From contig NZ_LXES01000030.1 of the NCBI RefSeq assembly GCF_001654845.1, positions 20,506 to 84,505 on the forward strand: a DNA stretch of 64,000 bases, in the 5' to 3' direction. The DNA is from Enterobacter soli ATCC BAA-2102. Lineage in GTDB: Bacteria > Pseudomonadota > Gammaproteobacteria > Enterobacterales > Enterobacteriaceae. This document shows, in pieces, positions 47,979-60,444 of the stretch. The notes beneath the pieces were generated by a model. That model was not told where the DNA came from. It ran no database searches and was given only the letters and a program-made list of their open reading frames with translations. The position numbers and the translations under genes were made by a program. Position 1 is the first letter of the stretch. Each line of letters begins with the position of its first letter.

Positions 47979-48251
47979 ATGTCGCATACGGTTCGTCACA
48001 AGAAGATGTTATTGACCCGCCTGAAGAAAATTCAGGGGCAAAGTTCCGCGCTGGAAAAAATGCTCAACAGCGATCATGAGTGCGCTGAGGTGCTTCAGCA
48101 GCTGGCGGCGATCCGCGGTGCGGTGAACGGCATGATGATGCAGGTGATCGAAGGGCACTTAACCGATCATGTGGTCAAAGAACCCGAAGAGGCGCAGCGC
48201 GAAGCCGATCTTGGCGTGGTTTTGCAGGTGATGAAATCCTATCTCAAATAG
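47979..48251 (+). CDS. rcnR: Nickel/cobalt-responsive repressor RcnR
   Basis: CsoR/RcnR-family all-helical repressor that releases rcnA when Ni or Co binds. The protein has 90 residues from ATG 47979, after GGGAGAG, the family's length. The metal ligands are present: N-terminal His3 (MSHTV), Cys35 in [10 protein letters not shown], His60 in IEGHLTDH and His64. It is divergent from rcnA with the operators between. Confidence 0.94.
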   Translation: MSHTVRHKKMLLTRLKKIQGQSSALEKMLNSDHECAEVLQQLAAIRGAVNGMMMQVIEGHLTDHVVKEPEEAQREADLGVVLQVMKSYLK

Positions 48252-48261
48252 AGATTGCGCC

Positions 48262-49821
48262 TTATGTGTGCGCGAGGTTGTGCTCAGCCCAGAGTATAAA
48301 TTCCAGTTTTGGGAGTGCCTTACTGTAATACCACCCCTGTCCGTACTGCACGCCGTGGCTGCGCAGCCACGTAAGCTGCCCCTGTGTTTCGATGCCTTCC
48401 GCCACCATCGCCAGATCAAGAGACTTCGCCATTTCAATGATATGCGGCGTCACGTTTTTGTACTCCAGCGCATCGACGAAGGATTTATCAATTTTGAGCG
48501 TGTCGACATCCAGATCCTGAAGATAGCTGAGGCTGGAATAGCCGGTTCCAAAATCATCAATGTAAATCGCGTGCCCGGAACGACGGAATGCCGCAATGGC
48601 CGGTGCGCTGATTTTCGGATCGGCAAAGCCGCGCTCGGTCAGTTCAAGGGCAATTTGCTGCGGGTGAACTCGCCACTGGTTCAACAGGCGGCTTAACAGT
48701 GGCGGCAGCTTACCGGACGTCAAATCGGCGGGGGCCAGGTTAACAGAGATATGCTGGCCTGGGTGCTGCTGTAACCAGCTTCCCATATCCTCAAAGACTT
48801 TCTCGAAAACCAGCTGGGTTAATTGCGAAATAAGCCCGGTCTGCTCGGCCAGCGGCACAAAAATATCGGGTGAAAGGTAACTTCCGTCCGGCTGTGGCCA
48901 GCGCGTCAGCGCCTCGGCACCCACCAGTTTTCCACTGCCTAAAGCGATAATTGGCTGATAGTGAACGACAAATTCGCGGCTGTTAATGGCATCAAGCAGG
49001 CGATTCCTCGGCGACTGTATTCGGCGCAAGATACGCAGCACAAAAAGCGCGGCGATAAGGCTCACCAGAATGCCAAAAGGAAGCCAGAACAGAAGCTGCT
49101 GATGCCAGCTTTCATCGAGTGGTTTTAGCGTGGCCCAGGCGACAATGGTAAAGCCCAGATCGGGGACCGGCTTCGTAACATACATCGCGCCCTTGTATTG
49201 CAGATGTGTCACGCCCCGGTTTTCCAGGAGTTCACGGACGTGGGGATCAAGCGTATTGCTGCTGGCAAAAACACTGTTGCTGGCAAGGCCTATCAGGGCG
49301 GCATCAACAGGGAGTGCGCCAAAAGGAATCACATCGACCAGCGAGGCGGGGTCGACCATCACCAGGTAATGCCCGTGTCCCAGCGCGGCCATGTAGCGAT
49401 TAAATCCAAGATCGTTTTGCTGGGTCAGCCAGGCGTTATAGCCATCAGCGGTGATCCGCATCGGCGGTGGGAACGAAGAGGCATTACTGGCTTGCTCAAG
49501 GGAAGAGCATAGCGGTTTCAGGTTATCGAGATACATCACTTCCTGGATGTAGCGTGCAGAGAACGCTACCCGACGCATTTCGCGCATTTGCAGCGGGCTA
49601 CAGGGAACGCCTTCGAAACTCTCTAATTGCTTCAGCGCATCCTTAGCCTGCTGAACAACCCTTTCCGTGCGAACCAGTACGCGTGATGAATAGCTGTCCA
49701 GCGCATCGATAAATTCATGTTCCGCCTGGCGGTGGGCCAGCCAGACGCTGAGACAAATGGGAACGAGCACGGAAAAGATCAGAATGCCGGTCACCAGGCT
49801 GACCAAATGTCGGGTTCTCAT
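48262..49821 (-). CDS. pdeB: CSS-motif cyclic di-GMP phosphodiesterase PdeB
   Basis: Membrane-bound EAL phosphodiesterase (YlaB). The protein has 519 residues. The first transmembrane helix is at about 8-27, and the periplasmic CSS domain contains the redox Cys-Ser-Ser in LKPLCSSLEQ. A second helix (about 247-270) and a C-terminal EAL domain follow, with GAEALTRW, NLAPADL, ELTE and IDDFGTGYSSL. The catalytic residues look intact, so an active enzyme is expected. It is syntenic with E. coli ylaB, and its stop lies 10 bases from convergent rcnR. Confidence 0.92.
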   Translation of the reverse strand: MRTRHLVSLVTGILIFSVLVPICLSVWLAHRQAEHEFIDALDSYSSRVLVRTERVVQQAKDALKQLESFEGVPCSPLQMREMRRVAFSARYIQEVMYLDNLKPLCSSLEQASNASSFPPPMRITADGYNAWLTQQNDLGFNRYMAALGHGHYLVMVDPASLVDVIPFGALPVDAALIGLASNSVFASSNTLDPHVRELLENRGVTHLQYKGAMYVTKPVPDLGFTIVAWATLKPLDESWHQQLLFWLPFGILVSLIAALFVLRILRRIQSPRNRLLDAINSREFVVHYQPIIALGSGKLVGAEALTRWPQPDGSYLSPDIFVPLAEQTGLISQLTQLVFEKVFEDMGSWLQQHPGQHISVNLAPADLTSGKLPPLLSRLLNQWRVHPQQIALELTERGFADPKISAPAIAAFRRSGHAIYIDDFGTGYSSLSYLQDLDVDTLKIDKSFVDALEYKNVTPHIIEMAKSLDLAMVAEGIETQGQLTWLRSHGVQYGQGWYYSKALPKLEFILWAEHNLAHT

Positions 49822-50018
49822 GCTGCTGTTTCCTTACTCAGATACCCGCTTCCGGGGCACAGAGTCTGCTCGCCAGAGGAGAAATATTTTATTGCGAAAT
49901 GATATAGTTATAGCACGTGATGGGGATGGATTTCAGTCCAGAGAAGGCGAATCAGAAAAAAACAATGCCAGGATGAAGCATTGTGCGGGGTTGTTTTTGC
50001 AGCATGACTCGGATAGTA

Positions 50019-50040
50019 TTTTGTTATGTTATAACAAAAC
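50019..50040 (+). promoter_or_regulatory. Zur-like box upstream of rpmE2
   Basis: GTTATGTTATAAC at 50023-50035 differs in one base from the enterobacterial Zur core GTTATANTATAAC, with TTTT and AAAA flanks extending the symmetry. It ends 20 bases before the rpmE2 start codon. The rpmE2-rpmJ2 pair is a known Zur target. Confidence 0.82.
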
Positions 50041-50054
50041 ATGAAGAGTCTACG

Positions 50055-50315
50055 ATGAAACCCAATATCCACCCAGCCTATCGCACCGTCGTTTTCCACG
50101 ACACCAGTGCCAATGAATATTTTAAAGTCGGTTCGACTATCAAAACCGATCGCGAAATTGAACTCGACGGTGAAACATTCCCGTATATCACCATCGAGGT
50201 ATCTTCAAAATCGCATCCGTACTACACCGGTAAGCAGAAGTCATTCTCAACCGAAGGCAGTGCGGCACGTTTCCGCCAGCGCTTTGGTGGCTTTCTTAAC
50301 GCCAAACGAGGCTAA
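50055..50315 (+). CDS. rpmE2: Zinc-independent 50S ribosomal protein L31 type B
   Basis: Paralogue of L31 (YkgM) made under zinc shortage, which replaces the zinc-binding form so that zinc can be recycled. The protein has 86 residues from ATG 50055. It has no cysteine at all, hence no CxxC site. The conserved [16 protein letters not shown] and [13 protein letters not shown] segments are present. It is followed after two bases by rpmJ2. Confidence 0.95.
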   Translation: MKPNIHPAYRTVVFHDTSANEYFKVGSTIKTDREIELDGETFPYITIEVSSKSHPYYTGKQKSFSTEGSAARFRQRFGGFLNAKRG

Positions 50316-50317
50316 TC

Positions 50318-50458
50318 ATGCAGGTACTTAACTCACTACGCAGTGCAAAACAGCGCCATCCCGATTGCCAGATAGTCAAACGCAAAGGGCGCCTGTACGT
50401 TATTTGTAAGTCCAACCCACGTTTTAAAGCGGTGCAGGGACGTAAGAAAAAACGCTAA
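50318..50458 (+). CDS. rpmJ2: Zinc-independent 50S ribosomal protein L36 type B
   Basis: The protein has 46 residues ([20 protein letters not shown], then [20 protein letters not shown] and GRKKKR), nearly identical to E. coli YkgO. Only two of the four zinc ligands of standard L36 remain. The start codon follows the rpmE2 stop by two bases, so the two are coupled. It overlaps the stop of the convergent GNAT gene by four bases. Confidence 0.93.
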   Translation: MQVLNSLRSAKQRHPDCQIVKRKGRLYVICKSNPRFKAVQGRKKKR

Positions 50459-51165
50459 AAACGTATTTCGCGCCAACTTTCCAGGGATCTTATCTGCTTG
50501 CCATCGGCGGTAAAATTGTCGGTGGCAAGCCAGCTTTGAAAAGCACACTCCAGGGCCTGCCACTCTTTATCAAGGATGGAAAACCAGTCGGTATCCCGGT
50601 TATGGCCTTTTACCACCAGCGCCTGACGAAAACGCCCTTCATACTGGAACCCCAGACGCAGTGCGGCGCGACGTGAGGGTTCGTTCAGGCTATTGCACTT
50701 CCACTCGTAACGGCGGTATCCCAGCTCGTCAAACACGTAACGCATCAGCAGGTATTGCGCTTCTGTGGACAACGGTGAGCGGCTCATGAGCGGTGAAAAA
50801 TGCACATGCCCGACTTCCACCACGCCATTCTTAGGATCAATGCGCATCAGGGCCAGAGAGCCCACCGGCAACTGCGTTTGGTTGTCGATGACGGCGAAAT
50901 GAATCGGGTCGGATAGCTCACATACGCTGGCAATCCACTGAGAATACTCAGCAACCGTTGTATCCGGTTCACGTAATAGCCAGGTCCAGCTGCGGGTGTC
51001 TTCAGCCTGCTGATAGGCGGCAAACAGCGCCCCGGCGTGCTCTACACGCAGCGGCTCAAGGCGGCAGTAACGACCATTAAGTAGCACTCTGTCCGGATGC
51101 TGGCGTGGCTGCCAGTCGACAAGTTTTTCCCCGATGGGTTGCCCAAACTGATTGAATGTATTCAT
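50455..51165 (-). CDS. GNAT family N-acetyltransferase, RimJ/RimL type
   Basis: Predicted acetyl-CoA dependent acetyltransferase of 236 residues. The GNAT core includes [64 protein letters not shown] and the acetyl-CoA binding [38 protein letters not shown]. The closest class is RimJ/RimL or small-molecule acetylases, and the substrate is unknown. It is divergent from a MocR regulator, which probably controls it. Confidence 0.82.
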   Translation of the reverse strand: MNTFNQFGQPIGEKLVDWQPRQHPDRVLLNGRYCRLEPLRVEHAGALFAAYQQAEDTRSWTWLLREPDTTVAEYSQWIASVCELSDPIHFAVIDNQTQLPVGSLALMRIDPKNGVVEVGHVHFSPLMSRSPLSTEAQYLLMRYVFDELGYRRYEWKCNSLNEPSRRAALRLGFQYEGRFRQALVVKGHNRDTDWFSILDKEWQALECAFQSWLATDNFTADGKQIRSLESWREIRF

Positions 51166-51210
51166 GTTAATTTCCGTGGCGGTGTAAAGACATTCAGGTT
51201 ATGAAATAAC

Positions 51211-51230
51211 TGGTTCCTTAAAAAGAACCA
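51211..51230. promoter_or_regulatory. Candidate MocR operator
   Basis: TGGTTCCTTAAAAAGAACCA is an almost perfect 20-base inverted repeat in the gap between the divergent GNAT and MocR genes. A shorter TGGTACCA palindrome lies at 51247-51254, next to the MocR ribosome site. Confidence 0.55.
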
Positions 51231-51264
51231 CCAGGATATGTTTTGTTGGTACCACGGAGGAGAG

Positions 51265-52725
51265 ATGAATATACCTGGCGATGAATTTTATACCCTGATC
51301 CTGGATACGCTGAAAAAGCGCGGAGCAGAAACGCTGCAACGCGCGCTCTATCTCGCTTTGCGGGAGGCTATTTTGCACGGACGGCTGCAGGCGGAATCGC
51401 GATTGCCTGGCTCTCGCGTCATCGCGCGACAGCTCGGGCTTTCACGCAACACGGTGAATGCCGCGCTGGAGCAGCTCACGCTTGAAGGTTATTTGCTGCG
51501 AAACCGCCAGGGTACGCGGGTAGCGCTGCTGGCAAAGCGCAATATTGCCCATCCGTCACCCGAGCCTGCCGTCACGCTCGCAAAACGCGTTTCATTATTG
51601 CCTGTGCCTACACCACGGGGAACGCCGGTTCCTGCATTTACTCCGGGAACGCCCGCCATTAACTATTTTCCACTGCCACTATGGCGGCGTTTATACGACA
51701 GGGTACTGCGGGAAGAGGGTAGTGCCCTGTTGGGCTATGGCGATCCCGCAGGGGAGCTATCCTTGCGAGAGGCCATTGCCCGGCACCTTGCGTTATCACG
51801 CGGTATCACCTGCGATGCCAGCCAGATTGTCATCACCGAAGGCGCGCTCGAAGGCGTTAACCTTTGCACGTTGCTCCTGAGCGAACCCGGGGGTATCGCC
51901 TGGATTGAAGATCCTGGTTATGCAGGGGCAAAAAGCGCATTCGCCAAAACAGGGCTCACGATGGTCGGGATGCCCGTTGATGATGAAGGGATGTGCTGGG
52001 AGGGGCAGCATTCAGACGCTCCCTCACTCATTTTTACTTCACCTTCACACCAGTTTCCTTATGGTAGTGTACTCAGCGCCCGCCGGCGTCTGGCGCTGCT
52101 GGAGCTGGCTCAGGCGCAAAAGGCGTGGATTGTGGAAGATGACTATGACAGTGAATTTCGCTACACCGGCGAACCGGTTCCGGCTATGTCAGGCATGATA
52201 AAGCACGCGCCGGTGGTCTATCTGGGCACCTTCAGCAAAACGCTTTTTCCCTCGCTTCGTATTGGTTTTATGGTGTTACCGCCTGCGCTGGCAAAGGCGG
52301 CGCTGTCGGCAATTGGCGCATTACTGCGTGGCGGGCATCGCGCGGAACAGCGCACGCTGGCGTTGTTTATTGAAGAGGGACATTATGCGCGACACCTTGC
52401 GGCAATGCGTCGACTTTATCGTAAACGGTACAGGCAGTTACGTGAGGCACTGAACGCAGAGCTTCATGTAGAACACCGCGTTCTGGCCGGTGAGGGCGGA
52501 ATGCATCTGACGGTGGCTATTGACGGGATTGATGATAAAGCCATTGTGCAGCAGGCAAGAGCTTTTCAGCTGGCACCTGCTGCATTGAGCGGATACTACC
52601 TTGATACAAATAAGGGGCAAACCGGCCTGGTATTAGGATACGGCAATACCTCTGCTTCTCAGTTCACGTCCGGTATCCGACGTTTACAACACCTGATTAC
52701 GCTGCAACAGGGCGGGACAGCGTAA
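51265..52725 (+). CDS. MocR/GntR-type PLP-binding transcriptional regulator
   Basis: The protein has 486 residues from ATG 51265, after CGGAGGAGAG. The GntR winged helix (about 15-85) contains [46 protein letters not shown]. The aminotransferase-like domain has the conserved [12 protein letters not shown] and the PLP lysine in [17 protein letters not shown]. This motif set is that of PdxR-like MocR proteins, but no pdx gene is nearby. The divergent GNAT gene is the likely target. Confidence 0.87.
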   Translation: MNIPGDEFYTLILDTLKKRGAETLQRALYLALREAILHGRLQAESRLPGSRVIARQLGLSRNTVNAALEQLTLEGYLLRNRQGTRVALLAKRNIAHPSPEPAVTLAKRVSLLPVPTPRGTPVPAFTPGTPAINYFPLPLWRRLYDRVLREEGSALLGYGDPAGELSLREAIARHLALSRGITCDASQIVITEGALEGVNLCTLLLSEPGGIAWIEDPGYAGAKSAFAKTGLTMVGMPVDDEGMCWEGQHSDAPSLIFTSPSHQFPYGSVLSARRRLALLELAQAQKAWIVEDDYDSEFRYTGEPVPAMSGMIKHAPVVYLGTFSKTLFPSLRIGFMVLPPALAKAALSAIGALLRGGHRAEQRTLALFIEEGHYARHLAAMRRLYRKRYRQLREALNAELHVEHRVLAGEGGMHLTVAIDGIDDKAIVQQARAFQLAPAALSGYYLDTNKGQTGLVLGYGNTSASQFTSGIRRLQHLITLQQGGTA

Positions 52726-53164
52726 AGACATCGTAGAACGAGAGTTCACCTTTGGTGGCGACCATTTTTTGCAGCTTCTCTTTTTGCCCGGCGTTTACGT
52801 CGGGTGAGTGGAGAATGCTGTCGATGAGCTCGGAGGGCACAAAGCGAGTGTTGTACCATTCGCCGTTATAGCAGACGCGAAAATCGAGTACATCGATATC
52901 TTCGTAACGATAACGAGGATTAACGTCGAAGAAGAAGAACGCGTTAAACACCACAAACAACAAAACCAGAAGCCAGACCGAATCCACCAGGGTTTCGGAA
53001 CGCAGCATCACAATCAGCGTGGCAAGCCAGGCGGCGTACATCGCAACAAACAGACCAGGATGCTTACGAATAAAGCTAATGCTAAAGCGCGGGCGATTGT
53101 CGCGCTTTTCGCGAATGTTCAGGTCGTCGATGGTGGCGGTGAGCAGGCGCTGTATCTCTGTCAT
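52697..53164 (-). CDS. ylaC: YlaC family inner-membrane protein
   Basis: Membrane protein of unknown function with 155 residues (E. coli 156). Two adjacent hydrophobic helices ([20 protein letters not shown] and [19 protein letters not shown]) are followed by the soluble [30 protein letters not shown]. Its 3' end overlaps the convergent MocR gene by 29 bases. Confidence 0.92.
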   Translation of the reverse strand: MTEIQRLLTATIDDLNIREKRDNRPRFSISFIRKHPGLFVAMYAAWLATLIVMLRSETLVDSVWLLVLLFVVFNAFFFFDVNPRYRYEDIDVLDFRVCYNGEWYNTRFVPSELIDSILHSPDVNAGQKEKLQKMVATKGELSFYDVFTLSRPVAA

Positions 53165-53280
53165 TTTTTGCCTTCATGAATTTTGAAAATACAGGGGATC
53201 TGCCTATTTTAGTGGAGCGGGTGGGGTGAAAAAAGTAACAGTTATGCGGGGAAAGATCATAACAGTTACCCGACACACCC

Positions 53281-53832
53281 TTACAGAATTTTGATGATTT
53301 TGGCGGGATTACCACCGACGACCGAATTGGCAGGAACATCTTTCGTGACAACGGCCCCAGAGGCTACCACCACATTATCACCAATCGTCACGCCAGGGTT
53401 TATCACCGCACGCCCGCCGATCCAGACGTTATTACCGATGGTCACCGGCTTACCGTATTCAACACCGCTGTTGCGCTCGATGGCATCCAGCGGATGTGTT
53501 GCCGTATAGATGTGAACGCCCGGCGCGAGCATACAGTTATCACCAATATGGATTGGGCAGACGTCGAGCATCACGCAGTCAAAGTTAGCGTAAAACGCTG
53601 TGCCAAGATAGATATTGTAGCCGTAATCACAGCGGAAACTTGGCTCAATATAGGCCCCTTCGCTTTGTCCCAGTAATTCAGCCAGGATCGACTGTCGTTC
53701 AGGTTTGTCGTCTGGAGATGTGTAGTTGTAACGATGAACCAACTGGCGGGCACGCAAGCGATCGGCCCGTAATGTATCGTCACCTGGACGGTAGTGTTCA
53801 CCTGCAATCATCTTGTGCTTTTCTTCACTCAT
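53281..53832 (-). CDS. maa: Maltose O-acetyltransferase
   Basis: Left-handed beta-helix acetyltransferase that acetylates maltose and glucose. The protein has 183 residues from ATG 53832, as in E. coli. Hexapeptide repeats run from about residue 75 ([59 protein letters not shown]). The catalytic histidine lies in TATHPLD. It is followed by a 116-base gap to ylaC. Confidence 0.95.
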   Translation of the reverse strand: MSEEKHKMIAGEHYRPGDDTLRADRLRARQLVHRYNYTSPDDKPERQSILAELLGQSEGAYIEPSFRCDYGYNIYLGTAFYANFDCVMLDVCPIHIGDNCMLAPGVHIYTATHPLDAIERNSGVEYGKPVTIGNNVWIGGRAVINPGVTIGDNVVVASGAVVTKDVPANSVVGGNPAKIIKIL

Positions 53833-53887
53833 GGGAGCCTCACTGGAAAAATCGATCACCTACAGGGTAAAGGTCATATACCAGAAT

Positions 53888-53899
53888 GGGAACGTTCCC
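53888..53899. promoter_or_regulatory. Perfect 12-base palindrome upstream of maa
   Basis: GGGAACGTTCCC lies 55 bases upstream of the maa start codon, in the 212-base gap to hha. Position and symmetry fit a repressor site. The regulator is not known to me. Confidence 0.4.
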
Positions 53900-54044
53900 G
53901 AAAAAGGAGTGTGATTACAGTCACAACATTGTTGCGGATAAGCACATTTGTTAAGGGGGCCTGTCCGGCTCACAGGGTTAGCAATGCGAAAGGTGAATTC
54001 AGCTTAGAAAGTGGTGTTCAGTCTCAACGGTCAGCAGTTCTTGA

Positions 54045-54263
54045 TTAACGTACAAACTTCCATACAGAAGAAGGGATTTTGTCATACAACTTATTCATGG
54101 TGAGTTCTGCAAGACGGTGGTCAGCCGCTGAATAAAATACAGCCAGTTCATTATCAGAAAGCTCGTATTTATTTTTTTCAATAACACGTTCAAGCGTGTC
54201 TATTGACTGACAACGTCGCAAACGCAGCAAATAATCGATTTTGGTTAATGGTTTATCAGACAT
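54045..54263 (-). CDS. hha: Hemolysin expression modulator Hha
   Basis: Small helical partner of H-NS that strengthens silencing of acquired AT-rich genes; also described as the toxin of Hha-TomB. The start [20 protein letters not shown] at 54263 gives 72 residues, as in E. coli. A frame from 54281 adds six codons without support. It is the distal gene of tomB-hha, 28 bases after tomB. Confidence 0.96.
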   Translation of the reverse strand: MSDKPLTKIDYLLRLRRCQSIDTLERVIEKNKYELSDNELAVFYSAADHRLAELTMNKLYDKIPSSVWKFVR

Positions 54264-54291
54264 AAAATTCACCTTAGTCATTGTAATAATT

Positions 54292-54666
54292 TTAACAGGA
54301 TAAGCTAACAGGGTTCGCTCTGCTCACGTTGACGAAACAGCGGAATAGGCGGTTTCCCGATTTACGCCATTTTTGCAAATCCTGTGCGTTAATGCCGTAG
54401 CTGCTGAACAACATAAAGGTGTCATCCAGGTATTCGTCAATTTGCTCAATCAGTTTATTATCTTCATTGTACTTAATTTTATAATTAAGTGCGAAGGTCG
54501 CTATATGCTCTATCAACTCATTTAGCTGTAAATTGATGGCAGACGTTGGATCATTCACCCAGCCGTGGTTACTTTCATCAAGATTGGCAAGGCAGTCATG
54601 GTACAAGGATTCGCAGAGAAATTTCAACTGCGCGATATCATGCCTTTTTGGCGAGTACTCGTCCAT
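54292..54666 (-). CDS. tomB: Hha toxicity modulator TomB
   Basis: Antidote and biofilm modulator paired with Hha (YbaJ). The protein has 124 residues from ATG 54666 ([25 protein letters not shown]), as in E. coli. The conserved cysteine near the C terminus in [18 protein letters not shown] takes part in oxygen-dependent inactivation of Hha. The gene order tomB-hha is that of E. coli. Confidence 0.95.
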   Translation of the reverse strand: MDEYSPKRHDIAQLKFLCESLYHDCLANLDESNHGWVNDPTSAINLQLNELIEHIATFALNYKIKYNEDNKLIEQIDEYLDDTFMLFSSYGINAQDLQKWRKSGNRLFRCFVNVSRANPVSLSC

Positions 54667-54977
54667 AGCGCATCCCCTTCTGAGTGATTTCTTACTCACC
54701 GAACATCATTGTCGGGATGGATACAACATACTTAGCCGCAACGTGCTGTGTTCCTGATAACTCTAACTATAAGCCACTCCTTTCAAGATTTCACCGCGCT
54801 ATTACGAAAAATTACAATTAAAAAGCGAGTTTGCGAGCGTTTACGCAATAGTCTGGTTTGGACGTGACTTTTTTAACTTAATCAGACCCTGTCTTTTACG
54901 GCTTCCTTATGTTTCATCGAGTTAGCATTTACCTTCAAATGAAGTCCAGATTCGGATTTTCTGCAGCTTCGCGTCAT

Positions 54978-54999
54978 TTATTAGGAATATTCCTAATAA
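54978..54999. promoter_or_regulatory. RcsAB-box-like perfect palindrome
   Basis: This is a perfect 22-base palindrome around AGGAATATTCCT. Its centre TAGGAATATTCCTA (54982-54995) differs at one position from the RcsAB consensus TAAGAATATTCCTA. It lies 312 bases upstream of tomB on the minus strand and just before a possible short plus-strand transcript. Confidence 0.5.
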
Positions 55000-55135
55000 T
55001 CTAAGAGGCGAAATGAAATTAAAAAAACCATAAGCTCGTCGATTAAGTTAACGGTTAAATATGATATGCCTTATTAAGATGGCAGAAAATAAATAATCCG
55101 ACAATAAGCGTAATTTATGATTTTTAGTGCGAATG

Positions 55136-55164
55136 AAAAAGGCCGCTAATGCGGCCTTTTTATC
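55136..55164. terminator. acrAB terminator, bidirectional form
   Basis: AAAAAGGCCGC, loop TAAT, GCGGCCTTTTTAT. T tracts on both strands allow it to end acrB and any plus-strand transcript from the left. Confidence 0.9.
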
Positions 55165-55178
55165 GGGTGAAACCGGTA

Positions 55179-58328
<3,150 letters not shown>

Positions 58329-58347
58329 TTAACGGCTCCTGTTTAAG

Positions 58348-59541
58348 TTAAGACTTGGTTTGTTCTGACTGACCGTCGGCTGCGGCTTTTTGTTGAGTGT
58401 CAGAAGCGACTTCCTGTGCTTTTACCTGTGCGCCAGGACGTACTTTTTGCAAACCAGTGACAATCACGCGATCGCCATCTTTCAGACCTTCCGTTACCAG
58501 CCATTTGTCGCCAATCGCCTGTGCTGCAGTGATATTGCGCGTTTCGACTTTGTCATCTGCACCCACAACCAGCGCGCTCGCATCGCCACGTGGCGTACGG
58601 GTCACACCCTGCTGCGGAACCAGAATCGCGGTTGGGTTGGTCCCTTCTTCCAGACGTGCGCGAACGAACATACCCGGTAAAAGGGTGTGGTCAGGGTTCG
58701 GGAAAATAGCACGCAGGGTGATGGAACCGGTGGTCTGATCAACGGTGACGTCGGAAAACTCAAGTGTACCCGCCTGCGGGAATTTAATGCCGTCACTGGT
58801 GACCAGCTCTACTTTCGCCTTACCGTTTTCCTGTTTCAGCGTACCGTTTGCCAGCTCTTGTTTCAGGCGCAGGAAATCGTTGCTGGATTGGGTAACGTCA
58901 ACGTAGATAGGATCAAGCTGCTGCACGGTGGCCAGCGCAGTAGTTTGCCCGTTCTGGACCAGCGCGCCTTCCGTAACGGAGGACTTACCAATACGACCGC
59001 TAATTGGTGAGGTCACTTTGGTATACGCCAGGTTGATACGTGCAGTTTCAACGGCAGCTTTAGCCGCGACGACGGCTGCATTAGTCTGTTGTGCATCGGC
59101 CAGAGCAGTATCGTAATCCTGTTGACTAATGTACTGAGTACCAAGCAGTTTTTTGTAACGATTCAGCGTCAGCTGCGAAATTTTCGCTGCAGCTTCGGCT
59201 TTAGCCAGATCGCCTTTTGCGCTCTCGTAAGCGGCCTGATAGGTTGCTGGATCAATCTGATACAGAGAAACACCAGCTTCAACGTCACCACCCTCGGTGA
59301 AGTTACGTTTCAGGATGATACCGCTCACCTGAGGACGAACTTCGGCAACGCGGTAAGCGCTGGTACGACCGGGCAATTCTGTTGTTATCTGGAGAGGTTC
59401 GGACTTGAGCGTCACCACACCCACTTCTGGTGTCTGATGAGCGCCTTGTTGAGCCTGTTTCTCGTCACATCCTGTTAGCGCTAAGCTGCCTGAGAGCATC
59501 AGAACGACCGCCAGAGGCGTTAACCCTCTGTTTTTGTTCAT
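58348..59541 (-). CDS. acrA: Multidrug efflux periplasmic adaptor AcrA
   Basis: Membrane fusion lipoprotein that links AcrB to TolC. The protein has 397 residues from ATG 59541, as in E. coli. The lipobox LALTGC gives Cys25. In order: barrel-sandwich half, coiled-coil hairpin (about 100-170: YESAKGDLAKAEAAAKISQLTLNRYKKLLGTQYISQQDYDTALADAQQTNAAV), and the beta-barrel and membrane-proximal domains. It is divergent from acrR with a palindromic operator between. Confidence 0.98.
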   Translation of the reverse strand: MNKNRGLTPLAVVLMLSGSLALTGCDEKQAQQGAHQTPEVGVVTLKSEPLQITTELPGRTSAYRVAEVRPQVSGIILKRNFTEGGDVEAGVSLYQIDPATYQAAYESAKGDLAKAEAAAKISQLTLNRYKKLLGTQYISQQDYDTALADAQQTNAAVVAAKAAVETARINLAYTKVTSPISGRIGKSSVTEGALVQNGQTTALATVQQLDPIYVDVTQSSNDFLRLKQELANGTLKQENGKAKVELVTSDGIKFPQAGTLEFSDVTVDQTTGSITLRAIFPNPDHTLLPGMFVRARLEEGTNPTAILVPQQGVTRTPRGDASALVVGADDKVETRNITAAQAIGDKWLVTEGLKDGDRVIVTGLQKVRPGAQVKAQEVASDTQQKAAADGQSEQTKS

Positions 59542-59630
59542 ATGTAAACCTCGAGTGTCCGATTTCAAATTGATCAAGGGTCCTGAGTCTAAAAACCCAT
59601 TGCTGCGTTTATATTATCGTCATGCTATGG

Positions 59631-59654
59631 TACATACATTCATAAATGTATGTA
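59631..59654. promoter_or_regulatory. AcrR operator
   Basis: The 24-base inverted repeat TACATACATT N4 AATGTATGTA has perfect ten-base arms. It lies between acrA and acrR, the same place and nearly the same sequence as the E. coli AcrR site, and would control both genes. Confidence 0.93.
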
Positions 59655-59682
59655 AATCTGACTCCTGTAAATTCACTGACGC

Positions 59683-60336
59683 ATGGCACGAAAAACCAAA
59701 CAACAAGCACTTGAAACTCGTCAACACATACTTGATGTGGCTATGCGTTTGTTCTCTCAGCAAGGTGTGTCTTCAACCTCACTGGCGCAGATTGCTCAGG
59801 CCGCCGGTGTGACGCGGGGAGCGATTTACTGGCATTTTAAAGACAAGTCAGATCTGTTTAGTGAAATCTGGGAGCTTTCAGAATCTAGCATTAGTGATCT
59901 AGAGACTGAGTATCGGGCAAAATTCCCCGACGATCCACTCTCAGTATTGAGAGAAATTTTAGTATATATCCTTGAAGCAACAGTCGTTGAAGAACGCCGC
60001 CGGTTAATGATGGAAATTATTTTCCACAAATGCGAATTCGTTGGCGAAATGGCGGTTGTCCAGCAGGCGCAACGAAGTCTGAGTCTGGAAAGCTATGACC
60101 GTATAGAATATACGCTAAATCAATGTATTCAGGCAAAAATGTTACCTGCTAATTTGCTCACCCGTCGGGCAGCTATCCTGATGCGCGCTTACATTTCGGG
60201 TCTGATGGAGAACTGGCTTTTCTCTCCCCAGTCATTTGATTTAAAAAAAGAAGCACGCGATTACGTCGTGATTTTTCTTGAGATGTGTCAGCTTAGCCCA
60301 ACGCTTCGCGGTGAAACAACGTCCCTGTCGGCTTAA
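59683..60336 (+). CDS. acrR: TetR-family repressor AcrR
   Basis: Repressor of acrAB that lets go on binding drugs or dyes. The protein has 217 residues (E. coli 215). The helix-turn-helix is [28 protein letters not shown]. The C-terminal ligand domain is complete, with no frameshift or stop, so a functional repressor is expected in this strain. It is divergent from acrA. Confidence 0.97.
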   Translation: MARKTKQQALETRQHILDVAMRLFSQQGVSSTSLAQIAQAAGVTRGAIYWHFKDKSDLFSEIWELSESSISDLETEYRAKFPDDPLSVLREILVYILEATVVEERRRLMMEIIFHKCEFVGEMAVVQQAQRSLSLESYDRIEYTLNQCIQAKMLPANLLTRRAAILMRAYISGLMENWLFSPQSFDLKKEARDYVVIFLEMCQLSPTLRGETTSLSA

Positions 60337-60444
60337 GTCATCCCAGGAATTCTCCCAGAGGTTACGGTTCGCGCTATTCTGCAAAACGCGGGCGTGATAT
60401 CCTGCACGCCGGACTATTTTCGGTCATTCTCACACATCACATTC

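Larger units (their letters stand above)
54667..55178. other. AT-rich tomB-acrB intergenic region
   Basis: This gap of 512 bases contains no convincing protein gene. It should hold the tomB-hha promoter (54667-54850). It also holds an RcsAB-like palindrome (54978-54999), a six-codon open frame with ribosome site (55013-55033), and the acrB terminator. The interval 55000-55160 could be a short plus-strand transcript. Confidence 0.6.

Noticed and set aside
49896..49916. Second Zur box upstream of rpmE2
   Set aside because: GAAATGATATAGTTATAGCAC has the general look but its half-sites do not align with the Zur core at the right spacing.
50401..50410. Suspected frameshift in rpmJ2
   Set aside because: Careful reading of the codons shows an intact 46-codon frame ending at 50458.
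51238..51264. MocR start nine codons upstream at 51238
   Set aside because: It has no ribosome site, while ATG 51265 follows CGGAGGAGAG directly.
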